From Arabidopsis thaliana (Eukaryota; Streptophyta; Magnoliopsida; Brassicales; Brassicaceae), in assembly GCF_000001735.4 (NCBI RefSeq), contig NC_003070.9, positions 27,885,971 through 27,949,970 on the forward strand: 64,000 nucleotides of DNA, read 5' to 3'. The notes beneath the pieces are model-generated. The model was not told the origin of the DNA, searched no databases, and was given only the letters and a program-made list of their open reading frames with translations. The translations under genes and the position numbers were made by a program. Below are positions 23,222 through 34,357 of the stretch, in pieces (within the stretch, counting starts at the first letter, position 1; every line of letters begins with the position of its first letter).

Positions 23222-24425
23222 AGCAAATATCAATATGAGACAAAAAGTGAAACAAAAGAAACTCAAACGCAATATGTGAATATGAGTTCAAGCAAACATC
23301 TCCCCACCTCTATAAGAATTTCAAATTTCCAGCGGAAAACACCAAGTTCTTCAAGAAATATCTGTAAATTTGAAAAGTCATATCTTTAGCGTCTAACTAA
23401 CTCACTTAGAGTAGTATGGTAAGACTCGTTGGGCATACAAGTCAAAGTCTCTCTAGAAAATGAGTGGTTTAGCATATGATATTTCGCTTGTCAGTAGCCA
23501 AGTAAATTAACGAATGAGATTATTGCAACACAGGCCCAAGAATTAAATTTTTGAATTGATTTTTTAAAACAACTACTCACAATCATATATACCACAAAAT
23601 GATTCAAGTGTTGCTTACACATTCAGTGAATAAAGTTATAAACTTTGAATTCTGTTAAACATGTGAATAACTAAAGCATTATATGAACAAAAAAATCTAA
23701 CCTTTAAAGTTTAAACTCTCTGCGGTAACTGTATTGATTATGTGGCATAATATGCCACGTCAGAAACAATGGATGTTACCGCCAACACCAAAAACGCCAC
23801 CGTTTCCAGCAAACATTTTATTTTTGTCTCCGCCCAAATAAAAACCCTACATCCTCACGAAACGGCGGCTACCACCGTCGCTGTCCATCAATCGGAGTTA
23901 TAAACAGCAATTGGGTCGACCCAGACCTTAGAAATGAAGCTGGAACAGCGATCAAGACGTACCGGACCTTCGACTGGGAGTCAAAAAGTATATTCCGGCG
24001 AGCTCCGGCGAGACGCATAATGAGGTTTCGATGGTGAGGATCAATATTAAAAAAAGTTGGTAATGCATCGCTTTTTTTTGGTGGGGGAATATAAAAGATG
24101 GGAGGATGTTCTTTGCAATTTTAGCATGGAGAGGCGTTGCTTGGTAGTATTACTACTTTTTATTCAGAAATATAAAATGCAACCTTAAAAAGTCTTTGTC
24201 AACCAAAAACAAATGGAATATTCGGAAAACGTGAATTGAAGAAGAAAGATATAATATTCGCCCAAGAGCGGTAAGCCAAGAAACAGGTCAATGGAGTAAG
24301 AGTGATATATCATATATGTATATCATTAGAAACACTTTATTATAAATGGACAAGAACTGATAGAGTGGGATAAGAGACAAATAAGGAGAATCAAACAAGC
24401 AATCCGATCGATCTACCAGATCGCC
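23222..24425. other. Divergent region between RLP16 and GDPD5
   Basis: This holds the old RLP16 promoter (a weak copy of the shared TATA/ACGTGG segment at about 23300-23320) and the GDPD5 promoter and leader. The segment from about 23690 is the source or sister of the copy upstream of RLP14. No gene seen. Confidence 0.5.
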
Positions 24426-26815
24426 ATGATTCTTACAAGTAAGTAAAGCTTCTCAATTTCAACCTTTTCTTTTTGTTCTTGTTTTCTGGGTTTTGTATGC
24501 ATGAAATCTTTCTGTGCTTCTGATTGCTTTCTATTGCATTAGCTTGTGTTTTTTTGGTGAAATTTGTCTAATTTCACCTTTCTTCGTAAAACTGAATAGT
24601 AAATTAAAAAAAAGAAGCGAATAGGTTGAGAACAAAGTAAGAATCTGGATTTGTTTCATTTTTTTACTATACACTAAAAACAAAAAAATTTAATCTTTTA
24701 TTGAATCTGGATCTGTTTCTGTTTCTTGTTTCATTATAAGCTTAGAAAATTTTTTGGGTCTTGAGAGACCAAAGCTTATTTCTCATTCTATCTGGATTTG
24801 TTTCCTGTTAAGCTAAAAAAAGTTTGAGTCTTGGTTCTGTTTTTGGCTCTGTTTCTGTTAACGTCAATACAAAGTGGTTATTGGTGATCTTACAGGATGC
24901 TTACCCTTGATATGGCTATCTCTACTTACTGTGTGTGCTGCTGGGAGGACATTGCACCCTCTCCCTGTTAAAGGACCCAAAACTGTCAAGCTTCAACTTC
25001 AGACTTCACGTCCTTATAACATCGCACACAGAGGTTCCAATGGAGAGATCCCAGAAGAAACTACAGCTGCATACTTGGTATACTGTTGATCTTTCTTGAT
25101 CAATCTCCTTCTCTTTGATGATTTCCGAAGATAAGAAGTAAAACATTTTTTTTTTCTTATGATAGAAAGCAATTGAAGAAGGCACAGACTTCATAGAAAC
25201 AGATATCTTATCATCCAAAGATGGTGTGCTCATATGTTTCCATGATTGTATTCTCGACGAAACAACCAATGTTGCGAGCCACAAGGAGTTTGCAGATCGT
25301 AAAAGGACATATGATGTCCAAGGATTCAACATTACTGGCTTTTTCACTTGTACGTTACATCAATTCTTCTTCTGTTTCTAGGTCTGAGTCAATGCATGCT
25401 GCTGGATTCGGTCTCAGGATAGAGTCATTTGCTCAAAATATCTCTCGCACATAATCTCATAACAGCTAGAGAAGCATCTAATAAAGCTTCAAGTTGGTTT
25501 GTTTGAGTCTGAATGATTTGCTAACAAGTGATTCCTCTTTCATTGCTTGTAGTTGATTTTACACTTAAAGAACTAAAGCAACTACGTATAAAGCAGCGAT
25601 ATGCTTTTCGGGATCAGCAATACAACGGTTTGCTCGCCTTTCTTTCCTGTATTTTGGCTGTTGGAAGATATAAAGTAAGAACTGCATAATACAGGAAATC
25701 TTTAACCATGCCCATATCTTGCTTGTATTTCAGGAATGTACCCTATCATTACATTTGAGGAATTTCTTACCATTGCTCGGGATGCTCCAAGAGTTGTTGG
25801 AATATATCCTGAGATTAAAAATCCAGTTTTAATGAACCAGCATGTGAGTCACAATCCTAAAAGCTTGACTTCTACTCTTACTGAAATCCTTTAGAGTGAC
25901 TTTTAAAAAGCCACATATACCATTTGGTTCAATTTGCAGAAAATGATTTCTTTTTGGCTTTCACTCCCACTGCAGGTGAGTCATTAACCTTTGCTTCTAT
26001 CACTGTTATATATTTGCAGGTCAAATGGCCTGGTGGTAAGAAATTTGAGGATAAAGTTGTGGAGACACTTAAGAAGTATGGGTATGGAGGCTCGTATTTG
26101 TCCAAGAAGTGGTTGAAAAAACCACTATTTATTCAGTCATTTGCCCCAACTTCACTCGTGTACATATCAAACTTGACAGACTCGCCGAAAGTCCTTCTAA
26201 TAGACGATGTTACCATGCCAACGCAAGACACTAACCAGGTCAATGCTCTGCTCGTCGTATTGTTTATGATTCCTGAAAGTTCTTTTGCTTCTATTAAAAG
26301 TGACTGATTGATCTTTCTTGCAAATCTAAGCAGACATATGCAGAGATCACATCAGATGCGTATTTCGAATACATCAAGCAATATGTTGTGGGTATCGGAC
26401 CATGGAAGGATACAATTGTTCCGGTAAACAACAACTATGTGCTAGCCCCCACAGATTTGGTCAAAAGAGCTCACGCACACAATCTGCAGGTAGGATTTAT
26501 TTAAGATTCATCCGGTGACTGAGAGTCAGTAACACATGCTAACTTCCTGACCATGTTCTTCTGTTACAAACTCAGGTGCATCCCTATACGTACAGGAATG
26601 AACACGAATTCTTACACTATAACTTTAGCCAAGACCCGTATAAGGAGTACGACTACTGGATCAATGAGATTGGAGTTGATGGACTCTTCACTGATTTCAC
26701 AGGCAGCCTCCATAACTTTCAAGAATGGACATCTCCATTACCTGATACCTCCAAGTCTCCACGACAGCTTCTTAGTCAAATTGCCTCATTGGTCCTCCCT
26801 TATGCAAAGGCTTGA
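24426..26815 (+). CDS. GDPD5: Glycerophosphodiester phosphodiesterase, secreted type
   Basis: Eight exons: 24426-24438, 24896-25077, 25166-25349, 25553-25627, 25734-25843, 26020-26238, 26334-26489, 26576-26815, giving 392 aa with every junction in frame. It hydrolyses glycerophosphodiesters to glycerol-3-phosphate and an alcohol, a lipid and phosphate salvage step. The signal peptide MILTRCLPLIWLSLLTVCAAG implies entry to the secretory pathway. Catalytic motifs visible: AHRG with downstream PEET, ETD, and the FHD histidine (HRG...HD pair of the GDPD TIM barrel). The very small first coding exon (13 bases) fits a conserved donor GTAAGT. I recall GDPD5 as the Arabidopsis name. Part of its 5' end is duplicated at 16.1-16.4 kb. 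Confidence 0.9.
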
Positions 26816-27128
26816 AGTTCCACATAAACACCTATCAGTAATCCTATTGTTTGCAATTAATTGTATTGAATAAAGTTACAATGATTATTCTGAAGAAGAA
26901 CACAGTTGTTAAGAAGCAGAGGAGTCTTAAAGATCAAACAAAAGAAAAAAGACACAACTTAATTAAATCGTAATTGTTTACTTCACAAGATTAAATACAA
27001 AGGTTAAAAAGGACTTTGTAAATCTTGGAACACACTTCTACAATACCAAGAAGCAGGAAACAATTTCTCTATCATACTGAAAGATGGTAAAACAAATCAA
27101 ACTCAATCCCCCTCAAAAGATGTTTCCA
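26816..27128. other. Convergent 3' region
   Basis: 3' UTR space of the GDPD gene and of the - strand gene that follows. An AATAAA-type signal lies at about 26870. Nothing else seen. Confidence 0.5.
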
Positions 27129-28164
27129 TTAGACACAAGAGGTTGTACAGCAAGGGAAGCAAGAGAGCCATTTGGGGTTGCGATCAGAGGCACGGTCCGC
27201 TTCTGTTTTAGGAGCTACTGGTTTAGGAGCTTCCTCTTTCTTCAATCCTACATCTCCTTCAGCTTCAGTGGAAATCTTCGGTGTCTCTGGCTGCGAAGGA
27301 TTCCTCTGCTTCTTTTCAGGCGTGGAACCTTGTAACCCGCCTTTGTCTGCATTCCCCATTCTACGAAATGCAACAACAAAATAAAGTGAGAAAAGAAAAC
27401 ACATGAAACGGAGGTAAGTGATCAAGAAAAGGTTTTATTTCTTACACTGGAAAAGCGAAAGACTTGACACTTAAATTTTCTGAGCGACGAGAAACAGAAC
27501 GATCTAGTTTATTGGTTTTGTTGTTGTTGTTAGCAGCTTCATTAGCCATGATAACCTCTCTTATACTTGCTGCAGCTTTTTGTTCGTCTTCTTTACTTGC
27601 GCGGTAAGCTTTATCTGTTTCAGCTGCTTTCTTGCCTATATCCACCGGAGTTTTTACCTCCGCAGCAGCTCCTACGGCTCCTCCTTGGTTCACGTTGTGG
27701 GGCGTAGATGGTAAAGGAGAAGGCAAAGGAGAAGTTATTGGTGAAGGAGGCTGAGGAAACGTGAGTTCGCCGGATTTGAAATAATCTCCACCGGTGAAGC
27801 TATTGTTACCCATATGGATGCTGAAAAGAGATTCATTGGAGATAGTACTCCATTCTGGAGCTGTAGAGGTTGTTCTCGCGAAAACATGTGAAGGGATTCT
27901 GTAAGGAGGTGTATTAGGGGTAGAGGTCGTCGTTGTTGTTGTGTTGTTTGTTGATCTTTCCATGACTTGTGTCGGAGGAGATTGCTCTACATTGTTGTGG
28001 TTGTGATTCTGATCAGGTCTTGGTTCGGCTTCTATGGAAGAACAAGAAGAGGAAGACGAAGAAGAAAGTCTTATGATTGGATCTTCTGTTTCAGGTTTAG
28101 ATGCTAAGTTTCTCGAGCTTTGGTTCGTGGGGCTAAAGAAACTTTGTTCTTGTGATGATTCCAT
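27129..28164 (-). CDS. Plant protein of unknown function with Cys-rich C-terminus
   Basis: Two exons on the - strand, 28164-27446 and 27360-27129, giving 316 aa. The junction is GT-AG and splits a Val codon. The protein is low in complexity: Ser runs at about residues 33-43, Thr/Pro-rich and Asn-rich stretches, and a more ordered basic segment near residues 180-240 (DKAYRASKEDEQKAAASIREV). It ends KWLSCFPCCTTSCV; this cysteine cluster could be S-acylated and attach the protein to a membrane. I recall this locus being labelled homeobox-like, but I see no homeodomain (no WFQNRR-like helix). Function unknown. It is divergent from the next gene. Confidence 0.7.
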
Positions 28165-29375
28165 GATTCCAAAACGTAAGAATCTGTTTCTTGGGTTTTA
28201 AGTTTTAACTACTTCTTGCCAATATTTTCAATCTGCAACGTACAAGAGAAAGATATAGAATTATAGATTTCATTAAAGAAAGGAAAAAAAACATCATTGG
28301 CATTTTACGAAGAGATTTTAATTAGCCTTACGTTTCAGAGGATGATGATGATGAGGACGAGGACGAGGACGATGAACACAAGCAAGAAGAGATTAATTTT
28401 AGAAAATTTCAGAGGATGTTTTTTTTTGGTGTTGGAATTTGGAGTTGAGAGTTTAAAGGACATGCACGCGTCAAGGAGGTTTTTACTTACTGAAAATAAT
28501 AATTAGTGCCCAATTTTAATCAACTATTTTTCGCCATTGCTAAGTAAAGAAGAAGATTGATCATTTTAATCCGGTTTCGGTTTCTACTCAATATGGTTGG
28601 TTTACTTTAACCGGGTCTAAATAAAAGTCAGCGAGTGAATCAAATCGACGGTAAAGATTAACTCAAATAAATCAACGGACAGGATAAGCGAAATTCTTAC
28701 CATAAGCCTCAGGGTTTTCACTACTGGCGAGAATTGAAAGACGCTTCGAGAGAGATAGATCATCTCCGTTAAACCCTAGCGATTGGGTGGGTATACTTTC
28801 GTCGATTCTTCTTTTTCTTTATGTTTTAAGCTGTTTGTTTCTTTCGATTTTGTGATTCGATCTTTTAATCCGATGTTTCATTCGTCGATCCGAAAACTAG
28901 ATTGTTCTCTGTATGATGATTTTCTGCTCAATCTTTGTTTGTGATTCTCTTTTGCAAGCCTATGAATTTCATTTGGACTTTCATTTTATGGTTCTGACTA
29001 CTGAGTGATGCGTATATGTGTTTAGTGAGTTGACCTTGTAAGCTTTGGTTAATTTTTCTTAAATTCTCCAATCGAAATGACCTTGTTGCTGGAACTAGAA
29101 ATTTGACGTGTAGCAAAACTTGAGAACAGATCATGAAGTTTTTTTTTTTTTTTTTGTATTGTGCATGATTTACTTGATGAAAGAATGTTTTTTTCTTGCT
29201 TTTATTGACGATTGAATTGATGGGTCTTACGCGTGTGTATTCATGAGTTTCATCTTCTGTAACTACCTTTTTCTGAAAGCACTATCTATGTTTTGGTATG
29301 TCCTTAATTTGCCTAACCACCACGTGATTGCTCATTTGCTCTTTCATTTGAATCTAGAATACGGATATACTCCAA
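28165..29375. other. Divergent promoter region and leader intron of GR-RBP5
   Basis: This holds the promoters of the two flanking genes. A probable leader intron of the downstream gene runs from GTATAC at 28791 to AG at 29356-29357. Its donor follows GATTGGGTGG and the acceptor follows a polypyrimidine tract. A GAT/GAC-repeat stretch (about 28339-28373) and a poly-T run (about 29139-29155) are present. No other gene seen. Confidence 0.55.
28771..28778 (+). promoter_or_regulatory. Telo-box
   Basis: AAACCCTA lies in the presumed 5' leader of the RNA-binding protein gene. Telo-boxes are frequent in plant genes for translation and RNA functions. Confidence 0.5.
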
Positions 29376-30887
29376 ATGGCTTTCTTAAGTAAAGTTGGAA
29401 GGTTATTCAGTCAGACCAGCAGCCATGTCACTGCCTCTAGCTCGATGCTACAGAGCATCCGTTGCATGTCTTCATCAAAAATCTTTGTTGGAGGTGACTA
29501 TGACTCTAATTCAGCTGTGCGAGAGAATACTCTCTTTTGTTTTGTTTGTCTCAAAAATTGTCTATGTTTCTTCAGGTATCTCCTACAGCACTGATGAGTT
29601 TGGCTTAAGAGAAGCTTTTAGCAAATATGGAGAAGTTGTTGATGGTAACTAGCTTTCTCCCTTTAAGTTATTGCACAAAACTCTAACCTTTGAAGTATTA
29701 AATTCCTTTTGCTATATTTTTGTGGTTTTACTCTTAACAACTGACTAATTTTTATCAATTGCAGCAAAGATTATTGTGGACCGTGAAACAGGCAGATCTA
29801 GGGGCTTTGCTTTCGTAACATTTACTTCGACTGAGGAGGCTAGTAATGCCATGCAATTGGATGGACAGGTATCACATAAATGTTCCAGCTTCTTGTGATA
29901 CTAAGATGTTGTGTGGCTTTAGTTTATTCCTTTGTCGTTTCTTTTCCTTTTCTGACCAATATTGTTTTGTTTTGAATGTTTGACTTCTTTCAAATCGATG
30001 TGCCTTGACGATTCATTTATTTAGAACACTTAAGTTTTGTGGCCTTTCAAACGTTGGCAACATAGGTAGGGTAGATGTTTATCATCTAGCTTGAAATACT
30101 ATTAATCTGTTAAGCAACGACTTACTCTCTCTTAATGATGGGTCGAATGGTGGAGCAATCTTTCTGTTTGTGGATTGTATATCTTGTTACATAGTAAAAG
30201 CTTTGCGTTCAGACTCTGTCTAGATGATTCAGAAAACGCTGGAAATGAACCCACTTTGCTTGGCATTTTCAATTGGTGTTTATTGGGTTTCTTTTTTTTT
30301 GCATATAGGACCTTCATGGTCGAAGAATTAGGGTGAATTATGCAACTGAAAGAGGAAGTGGGTTTGGAGGAAGGGGATTCGGTGGTCCTGGTGGTGGTTA
30401 TGGTGCTTCAGATGGTGGTTATGGTGCTCCAGCTGGTGGTTATGGAGGTGGTGCCGGTGGTTACGGAGGCAACTCTTCTTATAGTGGAAATGCTGGGGGT
30501 GGTGGTGGTTATGGTGGTAACTCTTCCTATGGTGGAAATGCTGGTGGTTATGGAGGTAACCCTCCTTATAGTGGCAATGCTGTTGGTGGTGGCGGTGGCT
30601 ATGGAAGCAATTTTGGCGGCGGCGGTGGATATGGTGTTGCAGGTGGTGTTGGTGGAAGTGAAAACTTTGCCCAAGGCAGCTCCACTAATGCTGGCTTTGA
30701 TGACAAGTTTGAGAGCAACCAACCATTAGGCAATGATACGGATCATCAGACTGAAAGCGGTTTGGGAGGCGATGAACAATTTGGTGGCAGTGACAATCAA
30801 TTTGGAGATGCAGAGAACGGTAACACAGAGAATGGTCCAGTTGGGTTTGATCAAACTGACGATGGCGATGTTGCCAAGAGAGCCTAG
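29376..30887 (+). CDS. GR-RBP5: Glycine-rich RRM RNA-binding protein, organelle type
   Basis: Four exons: 29376-29493, 29576-29644, 29765-29868, 30309-30887, giving 289 aa. Residues 1-31 look like a mitochondrial presequence (Ser/Arg/Gln-rich, no acidic residues). One RRM follows, with RNP2 KIFVGG (intron inside) and RNP1 RGFAFVTF. After it comes a Gly/Tyr-rich domain with GGYGG repeats and an acidic Gly/Asn/Asp tail. I recall this protein also as ORRM4, a mitochondrial C-to-U RNA editing factor in Arabidopsis. The glycine-rich domain is thought to mediate protein contacts. The DNA of the Gly-rich part is internally repetitive and opens long shadow frames on both strands. Confidence 0.9.
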
Positions 30888-31466
30888 TCTCCACGATGTT
30901 GTGCCGTGTATGTTTACGTCATGGAACTTTTGTTTTGCAGTTTCAGTCTAAAACTTACGAACTTTCTTAATCTCTCTATTTAACGTTTGAGGTTGTTTAT
31001 CATGTAGAGAGACCTCTTTAGTTGGTCTGTTTTTCTTAAAATGTTGGCCAATTAATAAAAACTGTAATAACTTCTGAGTTCTAACAGAGTCGTTTTTTAT
31101 ATCGAATATTTTCTACTAGAGAGGCTACTAATTCAATGAGTTTGGCTGCAACGGCATCCCAAAGCTGAATCTCCGGTTAGCATATGAACAAGTCTGTGCC
31201 ACCTAGAGTTACTGATAAGGAGGACTAATGAACTGACGAAATTACAAATTTACCTCAGAAAGATTTTCTGAAAATGTAAAAAAAAAACACTAATATTTTA
31301 ATTGTTTTCAGTAAATCGTTGCGGTTAACAAATTTGGTATTCGTCGCCGGTCACGGCGAATTGGCGAGAAGCGCAACATTGGCACATTGCTTTCATTAAA
31401 ACCTCATAAACCCTAACAACTCTTGGAAGCTTCGAGAAGATTATTTTCCTTCTCTCTGCAACGGAA
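30888..31466. other. Intergenic, GR-RBP5 3' UTR and carrier-gene leader
   Basis: An AATAAA-like signal lies at about 31053. The last ~150 bases are a GC-richer leader of the carrier gene. No other feature seen. Confidence 0.5.
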
Positions 31467-34017
31467 ATGGCGACGAAGAGCTCGGATTCGAGCCATAAGC
31501 AATCTCCTCCGAGTTTTCGTAAGAGCGTCGAAATCAAAGCCACGCATGATCAATTTTTCGGTAAGCGACGAGTCTCTCTTCTCCCGACTCATCGTTTCGG
31601 TTTCTCTTTGGGTTTATTGCGGCGAAAATCGTTGTGGATTTGATTGATGATCATGATTTCGCTTAGAAGATGAGTTCTTCTTAGCGAAATGTTGAGATTT
31701 CGTCTGGTGATTATGATGAGAACACCTGGATCATGTTTTAGTGGCATTGATTTTTCACTTTCATCGGAATCGAATAGTTGCAAGTGGGGTCAATTAGTCT
31801 AACGTTCAACACATTGATGTAGTTTGGAGAGAGTTCTTATGGGGAGGTATTGCTGGAGCTTTTGGAGAAGGAATGATGCATCCCGTTGATACTCTCAAAA
31901 CTAGACTTCAAAGTCAAATTATCATGAATGCAACTCAGGTATGATTAACCAGACTTCACTTTCAGGGGCCTTTGGCTTAGGAAATACAGATTAGACCTGA
32001 TTGTGTGTACTTACCTTCATTTTTGGAGTATATCATCTCTAATCGTGTTTAGTTGTTGATTTCAGAGACAAAAGAGTATTCTACAAATGCTCCGAACTGT
32101 CTGGGTTGGTGATGGCTTAAAAGGTACTTTATCCATTCTCTTTTCTCTTCTTGAGGCATGCATATGGCATATGTGTGGTTCACTGTCCTACTTATCATCT
32201 TTATAAGCAACAGACTGCCTATGCTGGTACATGTTTGTGCTGAGAACCTGGAATAGAAAACTATCTATGCTCTGTATTTCTTTTTTTTTTTTTTTTGCTA
32301 CTGACCTTGTTTTAGGCTTTTATAGGGGCATTGCTCCTGGAGTCACTGGATCTCTTGCCACTGGAGCAACTTACTTTGGTTTTATTGAGTCAACAAAGAA
32401 ATGGATTGAAGAGTCTCATCCCAGCTTAGCAGGGCACTGGGCGCATTTTATAGCAGGAGCAGTTGGTATGTTATCTAAGTGTCTCCTCTCTCAGTCATAT
32501 CATCATTAATATAATGGTAAAGATAGGAGGGAAATATATGGTCGCTCAAGTGGAAATTGATTTAGAATGCCAAGCATGCAGCAGAAATGAGACTAGATAT
32601 AACCTGCCTGAAGAAACGAAATGTTATCAAACATGTCAATGTTATATGATGATTCTAACTTACGGAAATGGTGGGTCTTTAAAAGATAAGATCCAAGTTA
32701 TTATCAAACCACACAAGAGCAAGGATTGCTGATTGCTTACTTAAGATATGTTCCAATTTTTATTACTCTTTCATGATACGTCATGGACTGTCCTTGTTGT
32801 GAATATCATCGTGAAGGATTGTGGCTGTGTGTATACATACACGTCATGAGGGGGTTCCCCAAATAGTTGGAAAATGAAAGTAAACGTAGAGTTATTTGAA
32901 GTTAGAAAGTTTCTGATTCGTTTGTGTTTTGCTGCTTCTTTCCTTGTTTCAGGCGATACACTTGGTTCTTTCATATATGTTCCTTGTGAAGTCATAAAGC
33001 AGCGAATGCAAATTCAAGGCACTAGTAGCTCCTGGAGCTCTTATATTTCGAGGAACAGCGTTCCGGTGCAACCAAGAGGTGACATGTATGGTTATTACAC
33101 TGGAATGTTCCAGGCTGGATGCTCAATATGGAAAGAGCAAGGGCCAAAAGGACTATATGCTGGGTATGTAACTTATTTTCAGGCTATTATGATGTGAATT
33201 GGATACATCATTCTAATTGTTGACTCGTGTCAAGAGACCCATGTTATTATTTTCCTTTTTCCTGTGGCAGATATTGGTCTACACTAGCGAGGGATGTGCC
33301 TTTTGCTGGTCTTATGGTATGACTATGTAATATGGCACTTCAGTGAAACTATTACCTCCGTTCAACTTAGGGTCTTTGTCTCCTCATGTTCGGTCTGTTT
33401 TTCCATTCAGGTAGTGTTTTATGAAGGATTAAAGGATCTAACAGATCAAGGAAAGAAAAAGTTTCCACAGTATGGAGTCAACAGTTCGATAGAGGGTCTC
33501 GTATTGGGAGGATTAGCTGGTGGTACGTTAGAATTAGATCAGTTATAAAAGAAATCCGTTTCAAATAGCTTATCCAACATATTGACCCATGTATGTCTCC
33601 TCAGGACTAAGTGCTTATCTCACAACTCCACTGGATGTTGTAAAAACAAGACTGCAAGTGCAAGGATCAACGATCAAGTATGCCTCGTGTGTTAACAGAT
33701 TAATATGATCAACTAAATATCATCCGCAATTAGATTCAAGAACTTGTTTCGATTAAGCTTTGGTAACCTCGTTGAGTTTTAGGTACAAGGGATGGTTGGA
33801 TGCAGTTGGACAGATATGGAGGAAGGAAGGTCCACAAGGGTTTTTCCGAGGAAGCGTCCCAAGGGTCATGTGGTATCTTCCGGCCTCGGCACTCACCTTC
33901 ATGGCCGTTGAGTTCCTTAGAGATAACTTCAGAGAGAAAAGTAATAATAATAACAATGTCGTCTCAAATTTGAGCATAGAGAGGAAAACATCTTCTACTT
34001 CAGTGCATGAAGGTTAG
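31467..34017 (+). CDS. Mitochondrial substrate carrier family protein
   Basis: Nine exons: 31467-31560, 31823-31938, 32066-32123, 32316-32465, 32953-33163, 33271-33316, 33411-33522, 33605-33677, 33783-34017, giving 364 aa with all phases consistent. Three carrier repeats are visible through their signatures HPVDTLKTR, VPCEVIKQR and TPLDVVKTR, the Px[DE]xx[KR] motif that closes the matrix side of the channel. It should be an inner-membrane (or plastid envelope) carrier of six helices. The sequence resembles the S-adenosylmethionine-carrier-like clade, but the substrate is not established. The largest intron (32466-32952) contains a non-conserved open frame that I do not regard as coding. Confidence 0.88.
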
Positions 34018-34357
34018 TGAGGACTAGCGAGATTCTTGTCTCCAAGTATAAAGAGTGAGAGGAGCATTCACAAACTTGTCTATAAATGGCTCAGTGTTTT
34101 GTTTTCTCTTCTAAGATACTGTGAACAACAATCTGATTCCTTATTAATAAGATACTGTACTTAATCTTTAATTTTCGTTGATATAAGCCTGGTGATCCCT
34201 AAAACTAAAGTATTAAGAGAAAGAAAAATTGAATTATAAGTTTATTTATTGTTTTGTTCCTATATATACATCTCCAAGGTCAAATCTTGGACAGCTCGAA
34301 CTGGGTATGCGTTTAAAATCGACAAAAGAGAAATAGCCTAAACCCTAAAAACCAGAG
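34018..34357. other. Intergenic with telo-box
   Basis: Carrier 3' UTR and the DnaJ promoter. A telo-box AAACCCTAAA lies at 34340-34349, only nine bases before the next ATG. Nothing else seen. Confidence 0.5.

Noticed and set aside
25924..26019. In-frame extension before GDPD exon 6
   Set aside because: The preceding exon joins in phase at the AG at 26018-26019, and the extension has no family similarity.
28339..28373. GAT/GAC repeat as a possible coding acidic tract
   Set aside because: It lies in a divergent promoter, and the frame through it has no conserved protein; treated as simple sequence.
30370..30640. Tandem GGTGGTTATGG-like repeats resembling a CRISPR or satellite
   Set aside because: They are codons of the Gly/Tyr-rich protein domain in a spliced plant gene, with no spacer structure.
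30408..30729. Long overlapping frames in other frames and on the - strand across the glycine-rich region
   Set aside because: They are shadows of the repetitive GGT/GGC codons of the RNA-binding protein; their translations are simple Val/Met or Thr/Ser/Ile repeats.
32463..32732. 89-codon frame inside the carrier intron
   Set aside because: It lies wholly within a well-bounded intron and has no recognisable protein.
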